The notes under the pieces: model-generated
Told to the model about the DNA's origin: nothing
Database searches by the model: none
Seen by the model: only the letters and a program-made list of their open reading frames with translations
Shown: one piece after another, positions 32,396 to 43,118 of the stretch
How positions within the stretch are numbered: position 1 is the first letter of the stretch
Layout of the letters: each line of letters begins with the position of its first letter
Position numbers and translations under genes: made by a program
Assembly (NCBI RefSeq): GCF_030065535.1
Contig: NZ_JASJND010000004.1
Location: forward strand, 372,001-436,000
DNA length: 64,000 bases
Direction: 5' to 3'
Source of the DNA: Microbacterium dauci
GTDB lineage: Bacteria > Actinomycetota > Actinomycetes > Actinomycetales > Microbacteriaceae

Positions 32396-32935
32396 ATGTA
32401 TCTTTGGATGGTGACCGAACCGGATGCCGACCTCGATGCACTCCTCGCCGCACTCTCGCGCGTCCGTGGTCGTGGGCCGCGCCTGCACGGCGACCACGGC
32501 CACGATGGCCCGCACGGCCACCCCGGCCGCCACGCCGGCCCACCCTGGCTACGCGGAGAGCACCCGCACCCGTTCGGGCCGCACGCGCGGCTGGGCGGCG
32601 CGCCCGCCAGGATGCGCCTGCTCGACGTGCTGACGGCCGCCGACGGGCCGATGAGCGTCAGCGACCTCGCCGCCGCGATCGGCGTCGATCAGCCGCGGGC
32701 ATCGCGCCTCGTCCAGCAGGCGGTGGAGCTCGGGCTCGTCGCGCGCGAAGCCGACCCCGCTGACGCGCGTCGCACGCGCATCGCCCTCACCGCCACCGGT
32801 CGCGGTCGAGTCGGCGCATTCCGCGACGAGCGGCGCGACCGCCTCTCTCGCGCGCTGGCCGAGTTCAGCGCGCAAGAGCGCGCCGACCTCGTCCGCCTCG
32901 TCGGCAAACTCGCCGCATCCTGGCCCCAGGACTGA
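32396..32935 (+). CDS. MarR family regulator with a His-rich N-terminal segment
   Basis: The protein has about 179 residues. A linker rich in His, Gly and Pro (about 25-62, HGDHGHDGPHGHPGRHAGPP) precedes a winged helix (ARMRLLDVLTAADGPMSVSD, then LAAAIGVDQPRASRLVQQAV) with the wing DARRTRIALT. The His segment is unusual for MarR proteins and may sense metal ions. The start is uncertain. ATG 32396 lies just after the palindrome, ATG 32408 and GTG 32411 are alternatives, and none has a clear ribosome site, so the transcript may be leaderless. Confidence 0.78.
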   Translation: MYLWMVTEPDADLDALLAALSRVRGRGPRLHGDHGHDGPHGHPGRHAGPPWLRGEHPHPFGPHARLGGAPARMRLLDVLTAADGPMSVSDLAAAIGVDQPRASRLVQQAVELGLVAREADPADARRTRIALTATGRGRVGAFRDERRDRLSRALAEFSAQERADLVRLVGKLAASWPQD

Positions 32936-33005
32936 GCGACTACCACAGGGCCCGGCAAGGTCGCCATAGGTGGCCGGATGCCGCCCGGTTTGCGAACCTG
33001 GAACG

Positions 33006-34697
33006 GTGAGCACCGAAACGTCGTCCTCCGAAACCCCCACGCGCACGGCCCGTTTCGGCCAGATGAGCACGATCGCCCGATGGGTCTTCTGGCCGGCGGC
33101 CGGTGTGATCCTCGCCTTCAGCCTGTTCGCGATCATCTTCCCGGCGCCCGCCGAGGCGTTCTTCGGCGCGATCCAGACCTCGATCGTCAACGCCTTCAAT
33201 TGGTATTACGTGCTCATCGCGGCATTCTTCGTCGCCTTCGCCGTCTTCATCGGCTTCAGCCGGTTTGGGGACATCAAGCTCGGCAAGGACGACGACAAGC
33301 CCGAGTTCTCGCTCGGCGCCTGGTTCGCGCTCCTCTTCGCCGCCGGCATGGGCATCGGGCTCGTGTTCTACGGGGTCAGCGAGCCGCTCAGCCACTTCGT
33401 GACGCCGCGCCCCGGCGTCGAGGGCACGCCCGCGCAGCTCGCGCAGGGGGCGCTCACGCAGACGTATCTCCACTGGGGTGTGCAGGCCTGGGCGATGTAC
33501 GTCGTCGTCGGTGTCGCGCTTGCCTACGCGATCCACCGGCGCGGACGCCCCATCTCCATCCGCTGGACGCTTGAGCCGCTGCTCGGTAAGCGCGTGCGCG
33601 GCACGACCGGCAACGTCATCGACGCCGTGGCCCTCGTCGGGACCGTGTTCGGGGTCGCCACGTCCCTCGGCCTCGGGGTGACGCAGATCGGCTCCGGACT
33701 GTCGGCGATCGGTGTGCCCGAGCTGAACGAGTTCGGCCAGATCGGCCTGATTTTCGTGATCTCGCTGTTCGTGCTGGCATCCGTGATCTCCGGTGTGACC
33801 AAGGGGATGAAGTGGCTCTCGAGCTTCAACCTGATCCTCGCGGGGCTCCTGCTCGTCTTCCTCCTCGTCGTCGGCAACACGGAGTACCTGCTCCGCGAGT
33901 GGGTGCAGTCGATCGGCGCGTACATCCAGAACTTCGTCGGCCTGTCGTTCACCGTGAGCGCCTTCCAGGGCGCCGCGGGCGAAGAGTGGCAGGCGTCGTG
34001 GACCTCGTTCTACTGGGGCTGGTGGATCTCGTGGGCACCCTTCGTCGGCATCTTCATCGCCCGAGTCAGTAAGGGCCGTACGGTCCGACAGTTCGTCGCG
34101 GGTGTGCTGCTCGTCCCCACCCTCGTCGGCATCCTCTGGTTCGCCGTCCTGGGCGGCTCCGCGCTGCTGCTCGAGCTCACCGAGCCGGGGTCGATGCTCA
34201 CTCCCGATGGCGAGGTCGATCTGCAGGGTGCGTTGTTCCAGCTCTTCGCGAACCTCCCGGCCGGCGCGGTCCTCACCGTCGGCGCCATCATCCTGATCGC
34301 CGTGTTCTTCATCACTTCGGCCGACTCCGGCGCCCTCGTCATGGGCATGATCGCCTCCGGCGGGAACCCCGAGCCGAAGCGATGGGTGCGCGTGTTCTTC
34401 GTCGCGCTCACGGCGGTGCTCGCCAGTGCGCTGCTGCTCGCAGGCGGTCTCACGGCCCTGCAAACCGCCGCGATCCTGATCGCGCTGCCGTTCTCCGTCG
34501 TGATGCTGCTCATGTGTTGGTCGACGGTCGTCGCGTTCCAACGCGAGCGCGCCGCGTACGCGCGCGCCGAGCGAAAGCAGTTCGTCGCCGACATCGGCGA
34601 GCACTACGGCCTCGAAGTCGAAGAGCCCAACGAACGCGGCATCCGGTTCCCCTGGCTCCGCGGACGCGACCGAGGTGACGGGAATGCGGGCGCCTGA
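33006..34697 (+). CDS. BCCT family (betaine/choline/carnitine) transporter
   Basis: The 563-residue protein has twelve predicted membrane helices. The family motif GMGIGLVFYGVSEPLSHF lies near residue 117. The aromatic TM8 segment WTSFYWGWWISWAPFVGIFI, then ARVSKGRTVRQFV, forms the substrate Trp cage. These sodium- or proton-driven carriers import quaternary ammonium compounds such as glycine betaine for osmoprotection. An acidic/basic hydrophilic C-terminus of about 50 residues follows the last helix and may sense osmotic stress, as in BetP. The start is GTG 33006. Confidence 0.93.
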   Translation: MSTETSSSETPTRTARFGQMSTIARWVFWPAAGVILAFSLFAIIFPAPAEAFFGAIQTSIVNAFNWYYVLIAAFFVAFAVFIGFSRFGDIKLGKDDDKPEFSLGAWFALLFAAGMGIGLVFYGVSEPLSHFVTPRPGVEGTPAQLAQGALTQTYLHWGVQAWAMYVVVGVALAYAIHRRGRPISIRWTLEPLLGKRVRGTTGNVIDAVALVGTVFGVATSLGLGVTQIGSGLSAIGVPELNEFGQIGLIFVISLFVLASVISGVTKGMKWLSSFNLILAGLLLVFLLVVGNTEYLLREWVQSIGAYIQNFVGLSFTVSAFQGAAGEEWQASWTSFYWGWWISWAPFVGIFIARVSKGRTVRQFVAGVLLVPTLVGILWFAVLGGSALLLELTEPGSMLTPDGEVDLQGALFQLFANLPAGAVLTVGAIILIAVFFITSADSGALVMGMIASGGNPEPKRWVRVFFVALTAVLASALLLAGGLTALQTAAILIALPFSVVMLLMCWSTVVAFQRERAAYARAERKQFVADIGEHYGLEVEEPNERGIRFPWLRGRDRGDGNAGA

Positions 34698-34715
34698 GCC
34701 GCGTTGCACCCACGC

Positions 34716-35345
34716 ATGACACGTGTGGGAATCATCGGCGCAGGACACATCGGATCGACGCTCGCGAAGGGCCTCGTCGCGCGCGGCTACGACGTCGCGA
34801 TCAGCAACTCGCGCGGGCCTGAGACCCTGGCGGAGCTCGCGGCGGACATCGGCGCGCAGGCCATGACACCGACGGATGCCGCCGCCTTCGGCGACTGGGC
34901 CGTCGTGACGGTCCCGATGCAGGCGATCGACACGCTGCCGGTCGCGGAGCTCGCAGGCAAGACCGTCGTCGACACCAACAACTACTACTGGGAGCGCGAC
35001 GGTCGCATCGAGGCGCTCGAGGCGAAGCAGACCACGACCTCGCAGCTGCTGCAGGAGCGGCTGCCGGAGTCGGCCGTCGTGAAGGGCTTCAACCACATCA
35101 TGGCGTCGCAGATCCTCACCGACGGCAGCCCGGCCGGCACCGACGGGCGTCGCGCGCTCGCCACCGCGAGTGACGCCGACGACGCCGTCGCGTTCATCAC
35201 CGCGCTGTACGACGAGTTCGGCTACGACACCGTCAACATCGGTGCGCTCGCCGACAGCTGGCGCGTCGAGCGCGATCAGCCCGCGTACGTCGTCGCGCAG
35301 ACCGCCGACGAGCTGCGCGCCAATCTCGCCCGCGCGGAGCGCTGA
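34716..35345 (+). CDS. NADPH-dependent F420 reductase-like NAD(P)-binding protein
   Basis: This 209-residue Rossmann-fold protein has the dinucleotide motif GIIGAGHIGSTLAKGL at residues 5-20, followed by NSRGPETL, which is typical of F420:NADPH oxidoreductase (FNO) relatives. The segments VVDTNNYYWERDG and VKGFNHIMASQIL match the branch widespread in actinobacteria. It probably moves hydride between NADPH and F420 or another acceptor. Many members of this branch have no tested function. It is convergent with the UMF1-type transporter, and a family A palindrome lies between. Confidence 0.82.
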   Translation: MTRVGIIGAGHIGSTLAKGLVARGYDVAISNSRGPETLAELAADIGAQAMTPTDAAAFGDWAVVTVPMQAIDTLPVAELAGKTVVDTNNYYWERDGRIEALEAKQTTTSQLLQERLPESAVVKGFNHIMASQILTDGSPAGTDGRRALATASDADDAVAFITALYDEFGYDTVNIGALADSWRVERDQPAYVVAQTADELRANLARAER

Positions 35346-35406
35346 CCGGGCGGGGTGGTGCGGCGTCGGCGCGCCCGCAGGGCCCCGACGCCGCGGCATC
35401 CATCAT

Positions 35407-35473
35407 CGAGAGAACATCTCCTCGCCGAGGGAACGGGGTGCAGCCGTTCCCTCGTCCGCGGGGTGTTCTCTCG
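35407..35473. repeat. 67-bp nested palindrome, family A copy 3
   Basis: It starts CGAGAGAACA and ends TGTTCTCTCG (perfect 10-bp arms), with inner GCCGAGGGAACGG and CCGTTCCCTCG also perfectly complementary over 10 bp. Length and arm positions equal those of the copies at 4569 and 14936. It lies between two convergent genes, so it could serve as a terminator for both. Confidence 0.85.
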
Positions 35474-35529
35474 CGGGCGGTGGAGCGGATGCCGTGCCGA
35501 GTGGATGCCGCGGGCGCGGCATCCACTCA

Positions 35530-36963
35530 TCAAGTGCGGGAGGGCGTCGGGAGCTTCACGAACAGCAGCATGACGAGGCCGATCAGCAGGATGAGGCCGA
35601 TGCCGAGCACGCCGTAGACGATGCCCCCGAACCACGCGAGGAAGAGCGACCACGCCAGCGGCGAGAGGAACGAGGCCACACGGCCCGTCGTGGCATAGAG
35701 GCCGAAGATCTCGCCCTGGTTGCTCTCGGGGGTGAGGCGGGTGAGCAGGCTGCGGCTGGCAGCCTGCGCGGGGCCCACGAAGGCGCAGAGCAGCAGGCCG
35801 CAGACCCAGAAGATGATCGTGCCGAGGTCGCGGAGCGCGAAGACGATGAACGCCATCGCGACGAGTCCGGTGAGCGTGATGATGATGAGGCGCCGCGGAC
35901 CGATCTTGTCGTCGAGGCGGCCCGCGAGGATCGTCGAGACGCCGGCGACCAGGTTGGCGGCGAGTCCGAACGCGATCACCTCGAGGAACGAGAACCCGAA
36001 ACCCTGCGCCGCCAGCACCGCGCCGAATGCGAAGACGCCGGCGAGGCCGTCGCGGTAGACCGCCGCCGACAGGAGGAACCAGAACGTCGGACGGTTGGTC
36101 TGGAACAGTCGCTTCAGGTGCTTCGCGAGGACGACGTACGACCGGAAGAAGCCGACCGGCACCGGTCCGCCGTAGGCGGGGGACTCGGGGACGTTCCGGA
36201 AGAGCGGGATCGAGAAGACGAGGGTCCACACCGCGCAGACCACCGCGACGATCTTGTAGGCGAGCGGGTTGTCCTGGCCGAGGCCGAACAGGACCGGGAT
36301 GCAGGCGATCAGCGCGACGACGCCGCCGATGTAGCCGAGGCCCCAGCCGAGCCCCGAGACGCGGCCGACCGTCCTCGGCGTCGAGACCTCGGAGAGCATC
36401 GCGTAATAGCTGACATTTCCGATCTCGGAGATGACGGCGCCGATCGCGACCGCGAGCGCGCCGAACCAGAAGTACATCGGGTCGGCCTCGACGAAGAAGA
36501 GCGAGAACTGCGCGAGGGCGACGGCGAGCGTGGCGCCGATGATCCACTTCTTCTTGCTGCCGCGGGCATCGGCCTGCTGCCCGAGCACCGGGGCGACGAG
36601 GAGGATCAGGATGCCGGCGGCGAAGTTCGCCCACCCCCACCACTCCGAGAGGTCGGTGAGGCCCTGGCAATACGCGCTGCCGAGGTTCGCCGACTCGTTG
36701 CAGTTCAGGTACGAGCCATCGGCGAGGAGGCCGGACTCACGCACCGCGGGATCGAGGAACTGACGCGAGGTCAGGTAGAGCGCGATCCACACGAACGTGA
36801 GGATCACGGTGTTGAACGGCTGCATCGCCCAGTCCCACATCGCCCACGAGTACACGCGCTTCCGCGGGATCTCGCGCTCGGGCAGGTCCTGGAAGATGAC
36901 GGGCAGTGCCCCACTGTCGGCGGTCGCGGGAACCTCGGGCGTACCGCCGGTGGTGTTCGTCAT
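35530..36963 (-). CDS. UMF1/Atg22-type MFS transporter
   Basis: The protein has 477 residues and about twelve membrane helices. YSWAMWDWAMQPFNTVILTF near residue 38 and WWGWANFAAGILILLVAPVLGQQADARGSKK match the UMF1 branch (the bacterial relatives of yeast vacuolar effluxer Atg22). A large polar loop follows helix 1 with two cysteines (NCNESANLGSAYCQG). These proteins are thought to export amino acids or other small molecules, but bacterial substrates are not established. ATG 36963 begins MTNTTGG. A start three codons upstream is possible. Confidence 0.87.
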   Translation of the reverse strand: MTNTTGGTPEVPATADSGALPVIFQDLPEREIPRKRVYSWAMWDWAMQPFNTVILTFVWIALYLTSRQFLDPAVRESGLLADGSYLNCNESANLGSAYCQGLTDLSEWWGWANFAAGILILLVAPVLGQQADARGSKKKWIIGATLAVALAQFSLFFVEADPMYFWFGALAVAIGAVISEIGNVSYYAMLSEVSTPRTVGRVSGLGWGLGYIGGVVALIACIPVLFGLGQDNPLAYKIVAVVCAVWTLVFSIPLFRNVPESPAYGGPVPVGFFRSYVVLAKHLKRLFQTNRPTFWFLLSAAVYRDGLAGVFAFGAVLAAQGFGFSFLEVIAFGLAANLVAGVSTILAGRLDDKIGPRRLIIITLTGLVAMAFIVFALRDLGTIIFWVCGLLLCAFVGPAQAASRSLLTRLTPESNQGEIFGLYATTGRVASFLSPLAWSLFLAWFGGIVYGVLGIGLILLIGLVMLLFVKLPTPSRT

Positions 36964-37048
36964 GAGCCGCACTTTAGCGCGCCGTGCGGGCGCGCCGGTG
37001 AAGCGCGGTGGTCATGGGCCCGGGTGCGCGGCATCAGCTCGCTGGAAA

Positions 37049-39038
<1,990 letters not shown>

Positions 39039-39040
39039 TC

Positions 39041-39649
39041 ATGGCCGACAAGGACTTCGAGAAGCCGGACGACGGCGACGAGGTCCTCGGCGCGGAGGGG
39101 TCGGAGGCGAACGCTTCCGACCCCGCCCCGCAGGGGGACCAGGCCGAGACGGATGCCGCGGACGAGCTGACGATCGAGGACATCCTCGGCGCGGCGCAGT
39201 CCGACGAGGCCGCCGTCGCGGACGCGCCCGAGGAGGAGCACGACCTGTTGCTCGACCTCAAGCGCGTGCAGGCCGAGTACGCCAACTACCGCCGCCGCAC
39301 CGAGGACCAGCGCGAGGTCGAACTCGCCCGTGCCAAGGGCTCGGTCGCGAAGGGCCTGCTGCCCGTGCTCGACGACCTCGACCGTGCCGAGAAGCACGGC
39401 GACCTCACCGAGGGCAGCGCGCTGTCGGCGATCGCCGAGAAGCTCCGCGGCGTCGTGACCCGTCTCGGCGTCGAGCGCTACGCCGCCGCCGGTGACGCGT
39501 TCGACCCGCAGCAGCACGAGGCGATCTTCCAGGCGCCGACCCCCGGGGTGACCGAGCCGACGATCCTCGAGGTCGTCGAGACCGGCTACCGCCTGGGCGA
39601 CATCGAGCTGCGCCCGGCGAAGGTCGTCGTCGCCGTTCCGGCCGAGTAA
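39041..39649 (+). CDS. grpE: Nucleotide exchange factor GrpE
   Basis: This protein has 202 residues. A long acidic, disordered N-terminus (about 1-65) leads into the coiled-coil DLKRVQAEYANYRRRTEDQR, and the beta-wing at the C-terminus ends LGDIELRPAKVVVAVPAE. It releases ADP from DnaK and thereby resets the chaperone cycle, and in many bacteria it acts as a thermosensor. It lies between dnaK and dnaJ with gaps of 2 and 15 bp, so it is co-transcribed from the HspR-controlled promoter. Confidence 0.96.
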   Translation: MADKDFEKPDDGDEVLGAEGSEANASDPAPQGDQAETDAADELTIEDILGAAQSDEAAVADAPEEEHDLLLDLKRVQAEYANYRRRTEDQREVELARAKGSVAKGLLPVLDDLDRAEKHGDLTEGSALSAIAEKLRGVVTRLGVERYAAAGDAFDPQQHEAIFQAPTPGVTEPTILEVVETGYRLGDIELRPAKVVVAVPAE

Positions 39650-39664
39650 CGGGGAGGAGGGGCA

Positions 39665-40651
39665 ATGGCCAGTCAGGACTGGTTCGACAAGGACTTCTAC
39701 AAGGTCCTCGGTGTGTCCAAAGACGTCTCCGACGCAGAGCTGAAGAAGACGTACCGCAAGCTGGCGCGCACCTACCACCCCGACTCGAACGCGGGGGATG
39801 CCGCGGCCGAGGCGAAGTTCAAGGAGATCAGCGAGGCGTACTCGGTGCTCAGCGACACAGAGCGCCGCACCGAGTACGACCAGCTGCGCGCGATGGGCTC
39901 GGGGAGCGCACGCTTCGCGCCCGGTGCCGGCGGCGGCGGGTTCGAGGACGTGTTCAGCAGGTTCTCGCCCGGCGGCGGTGGACAGCAGGCCGACTTCGAC
40001 GACCTGTTCGCGATGTTCGGCCAGCAGGGGCGGCCGTCGGGCTTCGGTTCGGGCCGCTTCGGGCAGTCGACGGGCGGCTTCCGCGGATTCGGTGGGCCGC
40101 AGCGCGGCGCCGACGTGACTGCGCGGACGACGCTCGACTTCACCACCGCGGTGAAGGGCGACACGATCACGCTCCAGGGCGACGACGGCAAGCCGCTCAA
40201 GATCAAGGTGCCCGCCGGTGTCTCGGACGGGCAGAAGATCCGCCTGCGCGGTAAGGGTCGTCCGTCGCCCGACGGCGGCGAGTCCGGTGACATCGTGCTG
40301 TCGGTGTCGGTGCGTCCGCACCCCGTGTTCACGCGCGACGGGCTGAACCTGCGGGTGTCGGTGCCGGTGTCCTTCACCGAGGCCGTGCTCGGCGCGACGA
40401 TCGAGGTGCCCACCCTCGGCGGCGAACCGGTCAAGCTCCGTGTCGCACCCGGCACCCCTTCTGGCCGCGTGCTGCGCGTCAAGGGTCGCGGTGTCGAGAC
40501 GTCGAAGGGCACCGGCGACTTGCTCGCCGAGGTTCAGGTCGCGGTGCCGACGCACCTCGACGGCCCGGCACGGGAGGCGCTGGAGCGCTTCGCCGAGCTC
40601 GAGCCCAAGGAGAACCCGCGGGCCGACCTCATGTCGAAGGCGCGCGACTGA
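39665..40651 (+). CDS. DnaJ-type co-chaperone without zinc finger (CbpA-like)
   Basis: The 328-residue protein has an N-terminal J domain (about 9-75) with the HPD motif that triggers DnaK ATP hydrolysis, a Gly/Phe-rich linker (about 80-150), and two C-terminal substrate-binding barrels (VKGDTITLQGDDGKPLKIKV, then PVSFTEAVLGATIEVPTLGG). The four CxxCxGxG repeats of classical DnaJ are absent and there are no cysteines, so this is a type II (CbpA-like) co-chaperone although it occupies the dnaJ slot of the operon. A zinc-finger DnaJ may be encoded elsewhere. Confidence 0.93.
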   Translation: MASQDWFDKDFYKVLGVSKDVSDAELKKTYRKLARTYHPDSNAGDAAAEAKFKEISEAYSVLSDTERRTEYDQLRAMGSGSARFAPGAGGGGFEDVFSRFSPGGGGQQADFDDLFAMFGQQGRPSGFGSGRFGQSTGGFRGFGGPQRGADVTARTTLDFTTAVKGDTITLQGDDGKPLKIKVPAGVSDGQKIRLRGKGRPSPDGGESGDIVLSVSVRPHPVFTRDGLNLRVSVPVSFTEAVLGATIEVPTLGGEPVKLRVAPGTPSGRVLRVKGRGVETSKGTGDLLAEVQVAVPTHLDGPAREALERFAELEPKENPRADLMSKARD

Positions 40652-40704
40652 CGCTTTCCGGTCTGGGGACTGACAGACTGCCCGTGAGAGGAGGGGCGAG
40701 CGAC

Positions 40705-41142
40705 ATGGCTGACGAACAGCTCGACGAGGACGCACCGATCTTCGCGATCACCGCGGCCGCCGAACTCGCCTCGATGCACGCCCAGACGCTGCGGCAGTAC
40801 GACCGGATCGGACTCGTCGTCCCCGGTCGTACCCGCGGCGGCTCGCGCCGCTACTCACTGCGCCACATCCGCCAGCTCCGCGAGGTCGCCCGGATGTCGG
40901 CGGAGGGCATCAGCCTGCCGGCGATCGCCCGCATCCTCGAGCTCGAGAATGAGGTCACCGCGCTCCGCCGCGAGGTCCGCGCGCTCGAGCGCCAGCTGCG
41001 CACCGAGGTGCAGCAGCGTCCTGGTGCGCGCGTGTTCGCCGCCGGCGCGAGCGGCGCGGTGGTGACGCTCCGCCAGGGCGCGCGCGTCCGCCGCGCCACC
41101 GAGGTGGTGCTCTACCGCCGTCCCGAGCTCGACCAGGACTGA
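40705..41142 (+). CDS. hspR: Heat-shock repressor HspR (MerR family)
   Basis: This MerR-type regulator has 145 residues. The recognition segment is FAITAAAELASMHAQTLRQY then DRIGLVVPGRTRGGSRRYSL, nearly invariant in HspR. A coiled-coil (LELENEVTALRREVRALERQ) then makes the dimer, and a short tail may contact DnaK. It binds HAIR sites in front of dnaK and clpB, both of which are visible in this window. ATG 40705 is chosen for the GAGGGG site. The gene closes the dnaK-grpE-dnaJ-hspR operon, giving a feedback loop. Confidence 0.93.
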   Translation: MADEQLDEDAPIFAITAAAELASMHAQTLRQYDRIGLVVPGRTRGGSRRYSLRHIRQLREVARMSAEGISLPAIARILELENEVTALRREVRALERQLRTEVQQRPGARVFAAGASGAVVTLRQGARVRRATEVVLYRRPELDQD

Positions 41143-41177
41143 CGGCCGGCGAGTGGATGCCGCGGCGCGGCTTCCAC

Positions 41178-41765
41178 TCAAGCGGGATCGATGCGCAGCG
41201 TCGTCGACTCGCCCGCGGTGAGGTCGTCGACCAGTCGGAGCGACCGGGCGAGCTCGTCGACGGCGGGGAGGACCGTGCCGAAGCGTTCGCGGTCGGGGAT
41301 GACGGCGGTGAGCGTCACGAGGTGCGTGCCGGTGTCCCACGTGTAGCTCGCGAACGGCGTCTGCCGCTCGTTCGGCGGCAGCGGCATGACGAGCTTCTCG
41401 CCGACGCCGAGCGGCGAGCCGGTGAAGTTCTCGGTGTCGTCGTACTCGATGGGCATCGTGGCCCGCGCGACCCGCAGCTGCGGCGTGAGTTCCTGCACCT
41501 GCGCCATGACGACGAGCAGCTCGGGGTCGCTCCTCCACACCCACGCGAGCACGCGCCCGTCGGCCCGGCGCATCAGCGCGGGGAGGGCCTGACTCATCGC
41601 CCACGCGGCGACCCGGCTGCCGGCGACGTCGCGGCCGAACGCGGTGTTCGCCTGCGTCAGCAGCATCCCGATCGCCTTCTTGCGGGCGCGGCGACCGCGC
41701 AGCCCGAACGAGCCGGTGATGGGGACCCAGCGGTCCGGGTCAGCGTGCGCGAGAAGCCTGGCCAT
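41178..41765 (-). CDS. Conserved hypothetical protein, 195 residues
   Basis: This soluble protein begins MARLLAHADPDRWVPITGSF and has a strand-rich second half (ELLVVMAQVQELTPQLRVAR, then HLVTLTAVIPDRERFGTVLP). There is no signal peptide, membrane helix or known catalytic motif. Several Arg/Lys-rich residues near the start (RGRRARKK) could bind nucleic acid or lipids. It points toward the hspR operon end and is divergent from a glycosyltransferase gene. I cannot assign a family. Confidence 0.7.
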   Translation of the reverse strand: MARLLAHADPDRWVPITGSFGLRGRRARKKAIGMLLTQANTAFGRDVAGSRVAAWAMSQALPALMRRADGRVLAWVWRSDPELLVVMAQVQELTPQLRVARATMPIEYDDTENFTGSPLGVGEKLVMPLPPNERQTPFASYTWDTGTHLVTLTAVIPDRERFGTVLPAVDELARSLRLVDDLTAGESTTLRIDPA

Positions 41766-41908
41766 GTCGTCAGGCTACGGCGCGCCGATGCGGCCCGGCT
41801 GACAGAAAACCGCCCTGTGGGAGAATTGGACATCGGCAGCGCCGCGACCACCGGCCGCGCCACACGCGCAGACCCCGCGCCACACCGACGCACAGATAGG
41901 CCCGCACC

Positions 41909-43117
41909 GTGACCGTGACGCCCTCGGACGTTCCCGCGCCGACCCCCCGCCCGCTCACCATCGTGATGGCCGCAGACACCTTCGCGCCCGACGTGAACGG
42001 CGGCGCGCGCTTCACCGAGCGGCTGTCCGCCGGCCTCGCTGGCCGCGGCCACGAGGTGCACGTCGTCACGCCGAGCGTCGGCTACCGCAACCACGGCGTC
42101 TTCACCGAGCACATCGAAGACCAGGACCTCATCGTCCACCGCCTCCCCGGCGTGCGGTGGGCGCCGCACGACTGGCTGCGGTTCGTGTGGCCGTGGCGTG
42201 CCAAGCACTACGCGCGGCGCATCCTGAGCGAGGTCAAGCCCGACGTGGTGCACAGCCAGTCGCACATCGTGATCGGCCGGGGACTCACTCGGATCGCCCG
42301 GCAGCGCGGCATCCCCGTGGTGGCGACGAACCACATCATGGCCGACAACATCCTCGACTTCACGCTGCTGCCGAAGTTCCTCTACGACGTGTTCCTGAAG
42401 CTCGCGTGGGCCGACGCGGAACGCACCTTCAAGATGTCGCGCGCGGTCACGACCCCCACCCGCAAGGCGGCGGAGTTCCTCGAGGCGACGATCGACATCT
42501 CGGGCGTCGTGCCGATCAGCTGCGGCATCGACAAGCGCAACTACACCCCCGACCGCACGCCCCGCAAGCACTCGCGCGTGCTGTTCGTCGGCCGTCTCAC
42601 GACCGAGAAGCACGTCGAGGTCGTTCTCCAGGCGATCGCGAAGCTCGCCCCGGAGCTTCCCGACATCACGTTCGACGTCGTCGGCGGTGGCGACCAGCGC
42701 AAGAACCTCGAACAGTGGACCGAGCGCTTGAACCTCGGCGACCGGGTCACCTTCCACGGCCGGGTCGACGAGGCGACGCTTCGCGCCTCGTACGGCAAGG
42801 CCGACGTCTTCGCGATCGCCTCGGTCGCCGAGCTCCAGTCCATCGTCACGATGGAGGCGATGGCTTCGGGCCTGCCCGTCGTCGGCGCGAACGCCGTCGC
42901 ACTGCCGCACCTGATCCACGATGGCGAGAACGGCTACCTGTTCGAGCCGGGTGACGTCGACGACCTCGCCGACAAGCTCCGCCGGGTGCTCACCGCGCCG
43001 CAGGAGGAGTACGACCGCATGCAGCAGGCGTCGCTCGACGGCATCGAGGTGCACGACATCGAACGCACCCTCGATACGTTCGAGAAGCTGTACCGGGGCG
43101 AGCCCCTCGAGCGCTGA
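41909..43117 (+). CDS. Glycosyltransferase, GT4 family
   Basis: This retaining GT-B transferase has 402 residues. The N-terminal acceptor domain begins TIVMAADTFAPDVNGGARFT. The C-terminal nucleotide-sugar domain contains VLFVGRLTTEKHVEVVLQAI and the EX7E-like motif ELQSIVTMEAMASGLPVVGA. This subgroup resembles diacylglycerol glucosyl- or mannosyltransferases, so it may build membrane glycolipids, but that is only a likeness. It starts at GTG 41909. A second GT4 gene follows 1 bp after the stop, so the two enzymes probably act in one pathway. Confidence 0.9.
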   Translation: MTVTPSDVPAPTPRPLTIVMAADTFAPDVNGGARFTERLSAGLAGRGHEVHVVTPSVGYRNHGVFTEHIEDQDLIVHRLPGVRWAPHDWLRFVWPWRAKHYARRILSEVKPDVVHSQSHIVIGRGLTRIARQRGIPVVATNHIMADNILDFTLLPKFLYDVFLKLAWADAERTFKMSRAVTTPTRKAAEFLEATIDISGVVPISCGIDKRNYTPDRTPRKHSRVLFVGRLTTEKHVEVVLQAIAKLAPELPDITFDVVGGGDQRKNLEQWTERLNLGDRVTFHGRVDEATLRASYGKADVFAIASVAELQSIVTMEAMASGLPVVGANAVALPHLIHDGENGYLFEPGDVDDLADKLRRVLTAPQEEYDRMQQASLDGIEVHDIERTLDTFEKLYRGEPLER

Positions 43118-43118
43118 C

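Noticed and set aside
32940-35399. An 819-codon minus-strand open frame across the BCCT and F420-reductase-like genes
   Set aside because: It spans two well-recognised plus-strand genes, has no family features and its composition is that of an antisense shadow.
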